Positions 15,770 to 24,854 are shown, counted from the first letter of the stretch. The stretch: 64,000 bases of DNA from Lujinxingia vulgaris (GCF_007997005.1 NZ_VOSL01000023.1:1-64000); one strand, 5' to 3'. Program-made: numbers and translations. Notes: generated by a model from the sequence alone, not told the origin.

Positions 15770-16702
15770 ATGAACGCTCGCATATCTTCCGGTCTTAAAG
15801 GCGCAGCGCTCGCGCTGGTCGCGCTCCTCGGCACCTCCGCGCTTCTGGCCGGCCCGATGGCCTCAAGCGCCGAGGCTCAGCGCGTTCAACGCAGCTCTGA
15901 CCGCACCGTGCGCCTGACGCTTGTGGTGGAGTCCCCCGAGATCGAAGCCGAGCCCGACCAGAACCAGCGCACCCGCGCCCGCCGGCTGCTCGCCGAAGAA
16001 GCCGCCGAGCGCATCATCACCCGCCTCAAGGCCATCGGCGTCAAAGATCCACGCGCGATCGTCACCCCCCAGAACCGCATCCAGGTCGTCGCCCCCGGCG
16101 CCCTCTCTGCCCAGGTGGTGCGCGGCGCGCTGCTCGCCCCCGGCAAACTCGAGATTCGCCCCGTCAACGAACGCAGCCCCCACTGGACCGAGCTCGCCGG
16201 GCAGCTGCCCGCCGGCGTCGAGATCCGCCAGAACCCCGGCCAGGTCAGCCCCGACCGCGTGCACCTCTGGAGCGCCGACTTCGCCACACTGCATCGCTTT
16301 ACCCGCCGCCTGGCCCTGGGTGAGACGCGCGTCGAGGTCTTTCCGACCCGCGACGGCTGGCGCACCCTCGACCTGGGAGAGGTCCTGGCCACCGAGGACG
16401 ACCTGGCCTCCAGCGATCTTCGCTCCAGCCCGGCCGGCATCCCCTTTGTGCAGATCGAGCTTGATGCTGGCAGCGCCGAGAAGATCCGCAGCGCCACCGC
16501 CTCCAGCACCACCCCGATGCTGGCGGTGATGATCGATGGCGAGGTCGTCAGCCTGATTCGCCGCGCCGGCAGCCAGGCCCTCGAGATCCCCTGCCCCGAC
16601 CACCTGCGCTCGCATCAGTCCCGACAGGCCTGGGCCGCCCAGGTCGCAGGTCGCCTGGCCACCCCCATCCCCCTGACCATCGCCGAACTCACGGAGCCCT
16701 GA
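15770..16702 (+). CDS. Exported SecD periplasmic-domain protein without a translocase membrane part
   Basis: A 310-residue protein with a signal peptide of about 36 residues ending ASSAEA. The mature part follows the periplasmic P1 region of SecD: a RLKAIGVKDPRAIVTPQNRI segment (SecD RRVDALGV...), LLAPGKLEIRPV, PFVQIELDAGSAEKI, LAVMIDGEVVS, and a C-terminal LATPIPLTIAEL, equivalent to the SecD sequence just before its second membrane segment. There the protein stops, so the five remaining membrane helices are missing. The start at 15770 is the first codon that gives a signal peptide. Its stop overlaps the next start (TGATG). The SecD relation is my reading of motif order and is moderately sure. 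Confidence 0.65.
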   Translation: MNARISSGLKGAALALVALLGTSALLAGPMASSAEAQRVQRSSDRTVRLTLVVESPEIEAEPDQNQRTRARRLLAEEAAERIITRLKAIGVKDPRAIVTPQNRIQVVAPGALSAQVVRGALLAPGKLEIRPVNERSPHWTELAGQLPAGVEIRQNPGQVSPDRVHLWSADFATLHRFTRRLALGETRVEVFPTRDGWRTLDLGEVLATEDDLASSDLRSSPAGIPFVQIELDAGSAEKIRSATASSTTPMLAVMIDGEVVSLIRRAGSQALEIPCPDHLRSHQSRQAWAAQVAGRLATPIPLTIAELTEP

Positions 16703-17373
16703 TGTCGTCTCGATTCTTGCCCGAAGCCATCCGCGGGGTCTGGTTCTACGTACCCGAAGACTTTGACCTGGAGCGCGGCCACGAGCGCACCCGTCAGCAG
16801 CTCGCGTTTCGCATCGACGGCAGCTTCACCCGCTACCAGATTAAAAACGACTCGCGCCGCGCCATTGAGACCGGCGATTACACCTACGATGGCAACTTTT
16901 TGATCCTGCGCGGGCGTAACACCGACACCTTCCGCGTACGCCAGAAGGGCCACTGGCGCTGGGACCTTGAGGGCAAGAAGAAAGAGCAGCGCCTGCTGCG
17001 TGCGCTCATTGATCTGGATGCTCCCGAAGAGCTCAGCACCTCGGCCGCCCGCGACATCCGCATCCTCCCGCTGCGCGTGCAGATCAAGGGCCGCTACAAA
17101 GGCGATGACACCATCTTCGAGGCCATCTACCACCCCGCCGAAGGCGACGCGCGCCTGGTCGCGACCTTCTTCGTCGAAGAGCACCCCGGCCAGAAGCGCT
17201 GGGTGGGCATTACACCGCTCGTCCAGGGCATTGAGCCCGCCACCTGGGAGCGCATCATCGAAGACAGCTTCCTGGATCTCTTCCTGGGCAAGCCCGACGA
17301 CGTCGGCGTGGTCACCCTGCGCCTGCTCGACAGCGGGGAGTCGCGGGTCTTCAATTACAAGGTCAACGACTGA
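16702..17373 (+). CDS. Conserved-looking cytoplasmic protein of unknown function
   Basis: A 223-residue soluble protein that starts inside the stop codon of the SecD-like gene (TGATG), so the two are translationally coupled. It has no signal peptide or membrane segment. The first 90 residues alternate short strands in a pattern that recalls lipocalin-like barrels (RGVWFYVPEDF, GSFTRYQIKND, YDGNFLILRGRN). I do not recognise a family. Codon use and GC content match its neighbours. Confidence 0.7.
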   Translation: MSSRFLPEAIRGVWFYVPEDFDLERGHERTRQQLAFRIDGSFTRYQIKNDSRRAIETGDYTYDGNFLILRGRNTDTFRVRQKGHWRWDLEGKKKEQRLLRALIDLDAPEELSTSAARDIRILPLRVQIKGRYKGDDTIFEAIYHPAEGDARLVATFFVEEHPGQKRWVGITPLVQGIEPATWERIIEDSFLDLFLGKPDDVGVVTLRLLDSGESRVFNYKVND

Positions 17374-17377
17374 CTCA

Positions 17378-17397
17378 GACGCTCCCTCCTGAGCGTC
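17378..17397 (+). terminator. Hairpin at the end of the cystathionine beta-synthase operon
   Basis: A 7-bp perfect stem with 6-base loop directly after the stop codon, without a T tract. It may be a weak terminator or an mRNA end-protecting structure. Confidence 0.4.
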
Positions 17398-17527
17398 GCC
17401 CCCCGTTGCGTTGGTCGCCTCATAGGGGTATACAGAGGCCTCCTATCGCATCTTGACGTGGAGTTCGGCCCGTTCACCCTCATGCACTGAACGTGAGCGC
17501 GGTCGAGACCGCTGTACGGGGGCTCTT

Positions 17528-19255
17528 ATGGCCGGTTTGGTCGACTATTTTGTACCTGCGCATTTTCCCGCTGAGGGCCTGCAACGACGTCAGGCGCGCA
17601 TCGCCGTTCAGTCGGTCTTCGCGCTGCTGGGCTGGGGTCCGGTCGCCTGCACGCTCTACTACGTCGGCGGCTCGCCAGCGGCGATGTGGGCGGTGGCCGC
17701 AGCCACTGTGACCTCCGCGCTCACCCCGTTTTTGCTGAAGTGGACCGGCAGCCTCAACATCGCCGGCAACTTTTTGATCTTTACCCTCTACGCCCTCTTC
17801 ACCGGGCTGAGCACCCTTTTTGGGGGCCTGCACGCCCCGCCGGTCAACTGGCTCCTGCTGATGCCGGTCTACTCGCTGCTCTTTTTTAACGCCCGCACCG
17901 CCATCGTCTGGATGGTCGTGGCGTTCTTGACCTGGGGCGGCTTCATCGGCGCCGAGCTCTTCGGGCACACCTTCCCCTACCAGCTCGACCCTCGCCTGGA
18001 CCTGGCCCACCGCGCTGTGGGCGTGCTCGGGCTGAGCTCGATGGTCTTTGCCGTCATCCTCCTCAAAGACCACCTTCAGGGCTGGCTTGTCGACACCGTG
18101 CGGGCTACGGCCGCCGAGACCCGGGCGGTGCTTGAGACGGCCCCCGACGGCATCCTCACCCTCGACCTGGAGGGGCGCGTACTCAACGCCAACAACGCCG
18201 CGGCCCGCATCCTGGGCCGAGACCGCGAAGCCTTGCTGGGAAAACCCATCGACGAGCTGGTCATCTCGCTCGATGCCGCCCGCGCTCTGGAGAGCGCCGC
18301 CGGCGCCTTCGGCCTCACCGAAGAGCACAGCGCGCTGAGCGCCGATGATCGCGTCTTCCCGGCCGAGATCGCCTTCGGCGCCCTCGAGGGCAGCGCCCGC
18401 GACGGGGTGGTGCTCGTGATGCGCGACATCACCGAGCGCAAAGAGGCCGACCTTCAGCTGCGTCAGGCCCGCGACGAGGCCATTGAGGCCAGCCTCGCCA
18501 AGAGCACCTTCCTGGCCAACATGAGCCACGAGCTGCGCACCCCGCTCAACGCGGTGATCGGCTACTCCGAGATGCTCATGGAAGAGATCCAGCTGATGAG
18601 CCGGGAGCCCGACGATGCCCCCCAGCAGCGCGTGGAGGGCTTTCTGCCCGACCTGCGCCGCATCCGCACCGCCGGCAAGCACCTGCTCATGATCATCAGC
18701 GACATCCTCGACCTCTCCAAGATCGAGGCCGGCAAGATGACCACCCACGTCGAGCCCTTTGAGACCCGCACGCTGCTCGACGAGATCTGCGACACCGTGC
18801 GTCCCCTGGCCGAAAAAAACGCCAACCGATTGCTCCTCGACATCGATGGCGAGCTCGGGCAGATGCGCTCCGACGCCACCAAAGTCCGACAGGTGCTCTT
18901 CAACCTCTTGAGCAACGCCTGCAAGTTCACCCACGAGGGCCAGATCAGCCTGCACGCGCGCCGCTGCGTGGCGAGCGATCAGATGCGCTTTGAGGTCCGC
19001 GACACCGGCATCGGCATGAGCCCCGAGCAGCTCGAGCGGGTCTTCGACGCCTTCACCCAGGCCGACACCTCCACCACCCGCCAGTTCGGCGGCACGGGAC
19101 TGGGCCTGACGATCACCCGCCATTTCTGTGATCTTCTCGGCGGTGACATCCAGGTCAGCTCCGCCCCCGGCGAGGGCACCCGGGTCTCAGTGCGCATGGC
19201 GACGTCGCTGGAGAGCACACCGAGCGACGCCCCCTCCGAGACCCTCCCTGCCTGA
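17528..19255 (+). CDS. Membrane-bound sensor histidine kinase with PAS domain
   Basis: A 575-residue kinase. The N-terminal 190 residues contain about five or six hydrophobic helices forming an integral membrane sensor (MASE-like). A PAS domain (about 200-305, ETAPDGILTLDLEGRVL) follows, then HisKA with H334 in NMSHELRTPLNAVIGYSEM and a HATPase domain with N-box NLLSNACKF, DTGIGMS and GGTGLGLT. There is no receiver, so it should act on a separate regulator, none of which is adjacent. The ATG at 17528 is the first start that places the membrane region correctly; a GGGGG run precedes it. Confidence 0.92.
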   Translation: MAGLVDYFVPAHFPAEGLQRRQARIAVQSVFALLGWGPVACTLYYVGGSPAAMWAVAAATVTSALTPFLLKWTGSLNIAGNFLIFTLYALFTGLSTLFGGLHAPPVNWLLLMPVYSLLFFNARTAIVWMVVAFLTWGGFIGAELFGHTFPYQLDPRLDLAHRAVGVLGLSSMVFAVILLKDHLQGWLVDTVRATAAETRAVLETAPDGILTLDLEGRVLNANNAAARILGRDREALLGKPIDELVISLDAARALESAAGAFGLTEEHSALSADDRVFPAEIAFGALEGSARDGVVLVMRDITERKEADLQLRQARDEAIEASLAKSTFLANMSHELRTPLNAVIGYSEMLMEEIQLMSREPDDAPQQRVEGFLPDLRRIRTAGKHLLMIISDILDLSKIEAGKMTTHVEPFETRTLLDEICDTVRPLAEKNANRLLLDIDGELGQMRSDATKVRQVLFNLLSNACKFTHEGQISLHARRCVASDQMRFEVRDTGIGMSPEQLERVFDAFTQADTSTTRQFGGTGLGLTITRHFCDLLGGDIQVSSAPGEGTRVSVRMATSLESTPSDAPSETLPA

Positions 19256-19282
19256 CGCGCCCCCCGGATTTAGCCGGGACTC

Positions 19283-20224
19283 TCAGCGCCCGGCATCCCG
19301 GTGCACCCGGCCAAAAAACTCGCGACATGGCGTGGGCATCGCCTCCTGCGCATCAAACCAGCAGGAGAGATGCACCGAGCGCTCCCCACGCTCCACGTGC
19401 GCCGAGTAGAGCCAGTACGACGCGCTCTGCGTCACCCCGTTCCACCCCACCGCGTGGCAGGTCGTCGGCTGCCCCAAAAGCGTGCAGGCATGCTCGGTGT
19501 GCGGGTTATGGATGCCTCCCTTCCCGTTATGACGCGTCATCGCCTCAATCGCCTCGCGCTGTGCGCTGGCCGTTGTGGACGTGTCTCCCTGACTCCAATT
19601 GAGCTCCCCGCCATCGCAGACCACCCGCGTGGTAGAGGCCACATCACAGTCCGGACTCAGCCTCAGCGCTTGACCTCCCACGCTCAACGCGCCGCCCGCA
19701 CCGCCCCCCTCGCGACGAGGAGCATCGACCCCCTCAGCGCGCAGCCGACCCAGAATCGCCTCACAACGCCTCGCCACGAACGACGACGCCTCCATCACAC
19801 AGCTCGCCCTCACCCTTCCGTGGGTGGGCGTTTCTATCATCGCCGAGAGGCCACGGTGACGCACCTCGCCATCAGGATCGATCATCGGGTAACCCAGCAG
19901 ACTGGTTTTATCCGCACGCACCACAAAAGCGATCGCGTCTTGAGCTTGCCCGCCGATCTGCGCGCGGACATCCTCCCCGCTCACCCCGCCGCCGATCTCC
20001 GCCCGAATGCGATCCGACACGTAGGCAAACTGGCGGGCCGCCGACCCGCTCAGCGCCGGCCCGCTCTGGACCATCACCCGGGCCTCACCACAGCTCAGGT
20101 CCATCCATCCCGATGCCTCACCGACCACCTGGCACCACTCCGGGGGCTGCGCCTGCGAGGTCTGCGGAACCAACGCCATCAGCATCAACGCTCCCCACAC
20201 TCCGACCCGCTGCCGTGCTCGCAT
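19283..20224 (-). CDS. Secreted Cys-containing protein of unknown function
   Basis: A 313-residue protein with a signal peptide of about 26 residues (cleavage near TSQAQ). The mature part has about ten cysteines spread in pairs, suggesting disulfides in the periplasm or outside the cell. Two stretches look like diverged copies of one module: each has a Cys, a WMDLSC/ELNW-like segment and a long helix. No catalytic motif is seen and I do not recognise the family. The start at 20224 is preferred to an upstream codon because AAGGTG precedes it and a signal peptide begins at once. Confidence 0.7.
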   Translation of the reverse strand: MRARQRVGVWGALMLMALVPQTSQAQPPEWCQVVGEASGWMDLSCGEARVMVQSGPALSGSAARQFAYVSDRIRAEIGGGVSGEDVRAQIGGQAQDAIAFVVRADKTSLLGYPMIDPDGEVRHRGLSAMIETPTHGRVRASCVMEASSFVARRCEAILGRLRAEGVDAPRREGGGAGGALSVGGQALRLSPDCDVASTTRVVCDGGELNWSQGDTSTTASAQREAIEAMTRHNGKGGIHNPHTEHACTLLGQPTTCHAVGWNGVTQSASYWLYSAHVERGERSVHLSCWFDAQEAMPTPCREFFGRVHRDAGR

Positions 20225-20330
20225 CACCTTCGACGATTCTGCCACAGACCACCTCCCGATACGCGCGTACCGCCCGGTCGCGCTCACATATCATCCACGC
20301 TCCAGCGGCGCCGCTCCCTCCCCCACGCAA

Positions 20331-20374
20331 ACAAAAACCCGCTGTGCTCCGGTCAGACGCCGGAGCACAGCGGG
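20331..20374 (-). terminator. Strong terminator after the serpin gene
   Basis: A perfect 15-bp stem (20338-20352 with 20360-20374), 7-base loop, then on the minus strand TTTTTGTTTG. It lies 57 bases past the serpin stop. Confidence 0.95.
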
Positions 20375-20430
20375 CTATTCACACACCCGGCTCCCCCTTG
20401 TGAGGAGCCAACTTCACCTGACGCGAGCGC

Positions 20431-21786
20431 TCAGCTCGGATCGAGCATCCGCCCCATGAAGAGGATCGTCTCGGTGCCGTGGTCATAGACCGCGTAGTAG
20501 AAGGGGCGATCAAAACGCACGCTCGGCGGATCGACGGGCACCGAGGTCTCGGTGTCCATCACCACCGCCGTGGCCGCAGCCGCCTCGGTGCCCTCCTCAT
20601 CGACGCTCACAAAGCTCTTATGCAGGATCTCCGAGATGTAGAGCGACTGCCCCGTGACGCAGGGCTCGGAGCCGGTGATGCCACCAAAGTCCGCCGCGCA
20701 GAAGTCGAAGGCATCCTCCATTCCCAGCGATTTAAACGTATCGACCAGGGCGTAGTCGCCCTCGCTCTCAAAGCGCGGCAGGAAGACTTCGCCATCGGTC
20801 GCACCGCGCACTTCCGCCGCGATCGCATCAAAGTCCTCGCGGGTCATCGCCTGCTCCCACGCCCCGAAGTCGGCCTCGGCGTCGGCGGGCATCCACAGAA
20901 TCATCGACGCCTCATCGCCCACATAGGGAAGCGAGGCAGCCACCGTGCTCTCATCCTCATAAAAGCCGAACTCAGCCTCCTGACGCATCATCGGCACGTT
21001 GACCTGGCTTGCGTCGAGCAGCGTGAAGGGCGCCTCTTCGGTCAGATCTTCGTCAAACGCGTTCAACCAGCTGCCGTAAAAGTAGATCGCGTTGACCAGC
21101 ACCAGGCGAGTGTCGGAGCTGAGAACGCCCTCGGGCAGAAGGTCTTTGATGCGCTCGTTGGTCTGATCTTCGACCCACTGGTTGATCTCCAGACGGATGG
21201 CCTCTGCAGCACTCATAAAGTCCACGAGACGCATCTCGGCGCCGTAGTGAAGCGCGAGCAGATCGAGGAAGTCCGACTCAAACGAAAAGCCCTGCTGGCC
21301 CCAGGTCTGGTTGATCACGTTGAGCACCAGGGGCTCCCCGCCGGTCTCCTCAGAGGGCACATACTCCGAGCGGCTGGCCAGCTCCTGATCGAGCAGATTG
21401 AACGCCGGGTGAAGCTCCTCATCCGGGAGCGTAAAGCGCAGCGCCTCGGCCATTTCGGTCTTCGTGTTGGCCTCGGCCCCGCCGTAGGTCATCGCCAGCG
21501 CCAGCGAGATGGAGTGTGGCGAGACAAAGATGTTCTCACCGGGCTCCCCATCTTCGCGCAGCTGAGCGAAGAGGTTGAACGCGAAGTCGCGGTTGTCGGC
21601 AGCGAGCTGTTCTTGAACCGGTGCCTCAACCTCCGGGGCGATGATACGGTTGAGCTCACTGCGCGCCACATCGCCCGGCCCCTGCGGGTCGGGCTCGGTG
21701 TTGGGCTGTTCATCGACTTGCGAGCAGGCCGCAAGGCTCATCACCAGCGCGGCGCTCAGGAGGTGTCGGGGGAGATGTCGAAGCAT
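20431..21786 (-). CDS. Serpin-family protease inhibitor, lipoprotein
   Basis: A 451-residue serpin with a lipoprotein signal peptide (lipobox LAAC, Cys21), so it should be anchored in a membrane. Serpin features include NIFVSPHSISLALAMTYGGA, LVNAIYFYGSW, the hinge EEGTEAAAATAVVM, and the C-terminal RFDRPFYYAVYDHGTETILF. The alanine-rich hinge indicates an inhibitory rather than a storage serpin. The reactive loop after the hinge is about four residues longer than in alpha-1-antitrypsin, so the P1 residue cannot be fixed; it lies within VVMDTETSV. Serpins trap serine or papain-like proteases by loop insertion. The ATG at 21786 has GAGG 7 bases upstream. Confidence 0.95.
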   Translation of the reverse strand: MLRHLPRHLLSAALVMSLAACSQVDEQPNTEPDPQGPGDVARSELNRIIAPEVEAPVQEQLAADNRDFAFNLFAQLREDGEPGENIFVSPHSISLALAMTYGGAEANTKTEMAEALRFTLPDEELHPAFNLLDQELASRSEYVPSEETGGEPLVLNVINQTWGQQGFSFESDFLDLLALHYGAEMRLVDFMSAAEAIRLEINQWVEDQTNERIKDLLPEGVLSSDTRLVLVNAIYFYGSWLNAFDEDLTEEAPFTLLDASQVNVPMMRQEAEFGFYEDESTVAASLPYVGDEASMILWMPADAEADFGAWEQAMTREDFDAIAAEVRGATDGEVFLPRFESEGDYALVDTFKSLGMEDAFDFCAADFGGITGSEPCVTGQSLYISEILHKSFVSVDEEGTEAAAATAVVMDTETSVPVDPPSVRFDRPFYYAVYDHGTETILFMGRMLDPS

Positions 21787-21865
21787 ACGTAGTCCTCATC
21801 GTTAGGGCGCATCAGGCGCGTCATCGTGTATCAGCCCTTACGTTTGCAACGCCCGTACCACAACG

Positions 21866-21888
21866 CAAAAAGCGCCCCGAAGGGCGCC
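21866..21888 (-). terminator. Terminator after the beta-helix lipoprotein gene
   Basis: A 6-bp GC stem (21872-21877 with 21882-21887), tetraloop CGAA on the plus strand, followed on the minus strand by TTTTTGCG. Confidence 0.8.
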
Positions 21889-21980
21889 TCTCGAAGCAAT
21901 TTAAGCGAATTTTAACCCCTCTACGATCAAAAACCTTAAACCTGCGCAAAGACGGTTTCAAAATTCTGAGACGTTCTTCC

Positions 21981-24365
21981 TCAGAACGTCATGTTTTTAC
22001 GAGAATCCATCACCACCTCCCGCACCTCCTCGCCGACCTGCACGCGGTGGGGGGTGTGCAAGATCGTCTGATGGTCGCGCACCTGCCCCACCGCCCCGCC
22101 GGCGCCCTCCTCCCACTCCGCCGGACGAATCGTCATCTGCATCAAGGGCACCTCCAGCCGCCCTGCTTCATCAAGGCTCCCCTCAAAGACACGCTCCCCG
22201 CCGACATCGTCGATCTGCACTGTGGCGCCGGCCTCCCCTTCCACGATCAGCGTGTAGGCCACGCTGTAATAGCTGCGCTTGCTGGTGCGACGCCACCACA
22301 CATCATCGACGGCCGCGCCCCCTTCAAAGATCGGGTCGATGAGCAGATGGTCGTAGCTCTCATACCCCCCGTCGAAGATGAAGGTCGCAAAGTCGGGGTG
22401 GTCGCCTACCTTCTCAAAACGCGGGTTGATGAAGGTGTGGCGGTTGCCCCGGCCGTAGGAGTCGCCAAAACGCACCAGCGCCACATTCGAGCGCAGGTGG
22501 TTGTCGACGTAATACGTCGGCTCATGGTCGGGCCGGGTATCGTGCACCCCCTGGGTGACGACGGGGGCGGCGTCGAGCGTGACCTCGTCCACCGCGCGAA
22601 TGTCGATGAGGTTCCCCTCGCAGTGGGTCTCGGTGATCGTGGCGTCGCTAAAGAGCTCGGTGCCCCGCATGATGCCGCCGCTCCGTGCGCGCCCCACGAT
22701 CAGGTTGTCGCGGTAAGCCAGGTTATGGCGCACCTGACCGCCGCCTCCGTAGTTGGTGATGCGAAAGCCGTTGAGCGAGTCCATATCGCCCCAGCTCTCG
22801 AAGTAGCGCCGACTCTCGGTGCTCACGCCCTCCATCTGCACCAGGTTCCGGGCCACCTCCAGATCCAGATGCGCCCAGCTCACGGCGATAGAGTGGTAGC
22901 CGCTCATGAAGATCTTGTTTCGCAGCACCTCCCCGGCCACCGTATCAGGCGCCGAGTGCGGCTGAATGGCAAAGGAGTTCGTCGACCAGCTGTCGACGTA
23001 GATCTCGTTGTCCGTAATGGCGTTGGCCTGGCGAAGCCCGTTCTGCCGGGTGCGAAGCACCAGGTTGCGGTGGAGCCGGTAGGCGTTGGGCCGGGCGTGG
23101 TTCTGGCTGGTGTCCGTGATCTGCACCGGGCGCCCGCCGCCGGAGCCATGCCGGTTGGTGATCACGTAGCCCCGATCTTTAAAGCGGTTGTGGTGAACCT
23201 CCACCTCCCCCTCGGGGTAGCGAAGATGCACGGCGTGAATCTGTGCGGCCTGGTAGGTGATCTCCAGCCCGGCGAGTTCCACATCGCTCACCCCGGAGAG
23301 GTAGACGGCATGAAGCCCCCCGCTGGACGAGGCGCCGGAGTTACCCACACCGCCCTCGATGATGCGCCCGTTGAACACACGCAGCCCGCTGACCTCGTTG
23401 CTGCGCGCCCACACGCCGCTGGCCGCCTGCTCGGCATGCCCGGCGTCGGTGGAAGGGATGCTCCCCTCACCATAGGTGATGGTATGCCCGCCCAGATCGA
23501 GGGTGATGTCGCTGGCCACGATCTGCACCACCGCGCTCTGCGTACCACTCAAATCTTCGGTGAGCAGGTAGGTCGCGCCGCTCTGATCAAGGCGGTAGGG
23601 CGGGCCCTCAAGCGTGCCGGGAAGCTCGATAAGATCTTCGGCCGGCGCCGGATCCGACGTCTGAAGTTCATGCACCACCGAGGCGATCGTTTCGCCGGTG
23701 ACGTCGCGTCCCACCCAGCGGTAGTAGATCGTGGTGTCGGTCGGCAGCTCCCGAAGATGGTGGATCTGCAAAAAGGTGGGGCGCTCGGACGCCTCGCTTT
23801 GCGCGTTTAATGCCTCTGGCGAGGTGCCCCACTCCACCCAGCCGATGACCGGGCGCGTGGTCTCAAAGGCGACGGTCGCCGACGAGCGCGAGGCATAATG
23901 CCAGGCACCGCTCGCCAGAAAGTCCACCGTCTGACCGGTATGCACTTCGAGCAGCGGCTGGTTGAACGGCCCGAAATGCGTGAGCGCGAACTCGTTAAAG
24001 ACCTCATAAAACGCGTCCGGATCGAAGCCATCGGCCAGGGTGTCTTTATCGAGCGCCTGATAGGCCTGGCGCGCCGCATCGCGCCGGGCGTCATCGATCG
24101 CCAGCGGCGCCTCCGACCACACCTCGGCCACAAGCCCACCGGGGCGCTGCGGATCGTTGCCGCTCGCGTCAACGTCTCCCCCATCACCGCCGGCGTCATT
24201 TCCACCGCCATCCGACACACCGCCATCCGGCGCTCCTGAGACATCCTCTTCGACGCCGACATCGCCCTGGCCTCGGCGCGCGTCATCGGTGCTCTCGCTT
24301 CCACACCCGCTCACCAGAGACACCAGCACCACCACCCTCACCGCACATCGTTTCCACGCACGCAT
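21981..24365 (-). CDS. Lipoprotein with fibronectin-III-like and right-handed beta-helix domains
   Basis: A 794-residue surface lipoprotein. The signal peptide ends in the lipobox LVSGC, followed by an Asp/Gly-rich low-complexity spacer of about 50 residues. Residues about 150-260 look like a fibronectin-III domain of the type found before purple-acid-phosphatase-like modules (VIGWVEWGTSPEALN, TIYYRW). From about 265 to 690 the repeating pattern of short strands (SGLRVFNGRIIEGG, VELAGLEITYQ, VEVHHNRFKDRG, NNxI-type turns) is that of a right-handed parallel beta-helix, as in polysaccharide lyases and adhesins. No lyase catalytic triad is obvious. The start at 24365 gives the signal peptide; a longer in-frame start at 24449 would bury it. 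An 18-bp inverted repeat lies 31 bases upstream. Confidence 0.85.
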   Translation of the reverse strand: MRAWKRCAVRVVVLVSLVSGCGSESTDDARRGQGDVGVEEDVSGAPDGGVSDGGGNDAGGDGGDVDASGNDPQRPGGLVAEVWSEAPLAIDDARRDAARQAYQALDKDTLADGFDPDAFYEVFNEFALTHFGPFNQPLLEVHTGQTVDFLASGAWHYASRSSATVAFETTRPVIGWVEWGTSPEALNAQSEASERPTFLQIHHLRELPTDTTIYYRWVGRDVTGETIASVVHELQTSDPAPAEDLIELPGTLEGPPYRLDQSGATYLLTEDLSGTQSAVVQIVASDITLDLGGHTITYGEGSIPSTDAGHAEQAASGVWARSNEVSGLRVFNGRIIEGGVGNSGASSSGGLHAVYLSGVSDVELAGLEITYQAAQIHAVHLRYPEGEVEVHHNRFKDRGYVITNRHGSGGGRPVQITDTSQNHARPNAYRLHRNLVLRTRQNGLRQANAITDNEIYVDSWSTNSFAIQPHSAPDTVAGEVLRNKIFMSGYHSIAVSWAHLDLEVARNLVQMEGVSTESRRYFESWGDMDSLNGFRITNYGGGGQVRHNLAYRDNLIVGRARSGGIMRGTELFSDATITETHCEGNLIDIRAVDEVTLDAAPVVTQGVHDTRPDHEPTYYVDNHLRSNVALVRFGDSYGRGNRHTFINPRFEKVGDHPDFATFIFDGGYESYDHLLIDPIFEGGAAVDDVWWRRTSKRSYYSVAYTLIVEGEAGATVQIDDVGGERVFEGSLDEAGRLEVPLMQMTIRPAEWEEGAGGAVGQVRDHQTILHTPHRVQVGEEVREVVMDSRKNMTF

Positions 24366-24395
24366 ACATCCTCCTCCACGTCGTCCGACATCCCC

Positions 24396-24413
24396 GTTCA
24401 CAAGGTCTTGAAC
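24396..24413. promoter_or_regulatory. 18-bp inverted-repeat element, copy 1
   Basis: GTTCA, six variable bases, then CTTGAAC. It lies 31-48 bases upstream of the beta-helix lipoprotein start, where an operator or promoter element would be. It is also the first element of the tandem array. Confidence 0.6.
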
Positions 24414-24460
24414 AGCCCTCATCCTAGAGACGAAAAAACTCCCCGCCAAGGAATCGATTG

Positions 24461-24519
24461 CAACACTTCGTGTCGTGATGAGCCGCAGTCTGCAAAGACT
24501 TCCACCGACCCACGGTCAC
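24461..24519. repeat. 59-bp repeat core, copy 1
   Basis: Its last 27 bases (24493-24519) are identical to those of copy 2. Confidence 0.75.
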
Positions 24520-24530
24520 ACACCCCACTC

Positions 24531-24548
24531 GTTCAAAGGTTCTTGAAC
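24531..24548. repeat. 18-bp inverted-repeat element, copy 2
   Basis: GTTCA-N6-CTTGAAC, 11 bases after core 1; here the arms extend to GTTCAA/TTGAAC. Confidence 0.6.
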
Positions 24549-24595
24549 ATGTTGTGAAGGATGAAGACAAAACACATGCAAAGAGAAGATATCGC

Positions 24596-24654
24596 CAACA
24601 CCTCATGCCACGATCACCCGCATGCCACAAAGACTTCCACCGACCCACGGTCAC
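24596..24654. repeat. 59-bp repeat core, copy 2
   Basis: Aligns without gaps to copy 1; 27 bases (24628-24654) are identical. Confidence 0.75.
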
Positions 24655-24677
24655 TTTGCTCGCGGTCACTTTGCTCG
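24648..24677. repeat. Exact 15-bp tandem duplication
   Basis: CGGTCACTTTGCTCG occurs twice back to back at the end of core 2. Confidence 0.85.
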
Positions 24678-24679
24678 AC

Positions 24680-24697
24680 GTTCACGGGTACTTGAAC
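24680..24697. repeat. 18-bp inverted-repeat element, copy 3
   Basis: GTTCA-N6-CTTGAAC, placed after the 15-bp duplication. Confidence 0.6.
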
Positions 24698-24742
24698 TCA
24701 TCCATCGTCTGACGAATTTTCACGCAATCAGCATGATACTCA

Positions 24743-24801
24743 CACCCCTGATTGCCGCGATCAACCGCTCTACACAACGACTTTGCCCATCCCACTTCCC
24801 C
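24743..24801. repeat. 59-bp repeat core, copy 3 (diverged)
   Basis: Aligns without gaps to copy 2 with roughly two thirds identity, best over CGATCA-CCGC and CACAA-GACTT. Confidence 0.55.
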
Positions 24802-24838
24802 CAACACTCGCCCCGTAGTCCCCTCTTTTTGCCCCTCG

Positions 24839-24854
24839 TGTAACAAACTGTTTG
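24839..24854. repeat. 16-bp exact repeat TGTAACAAACTGTTTG, copy 1
   Basis: Identical to 26770-26785 on the other side of dbpA. It contains CAAAC-T-GTTTG, a palindrome around one base. Confidence 0.7.
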
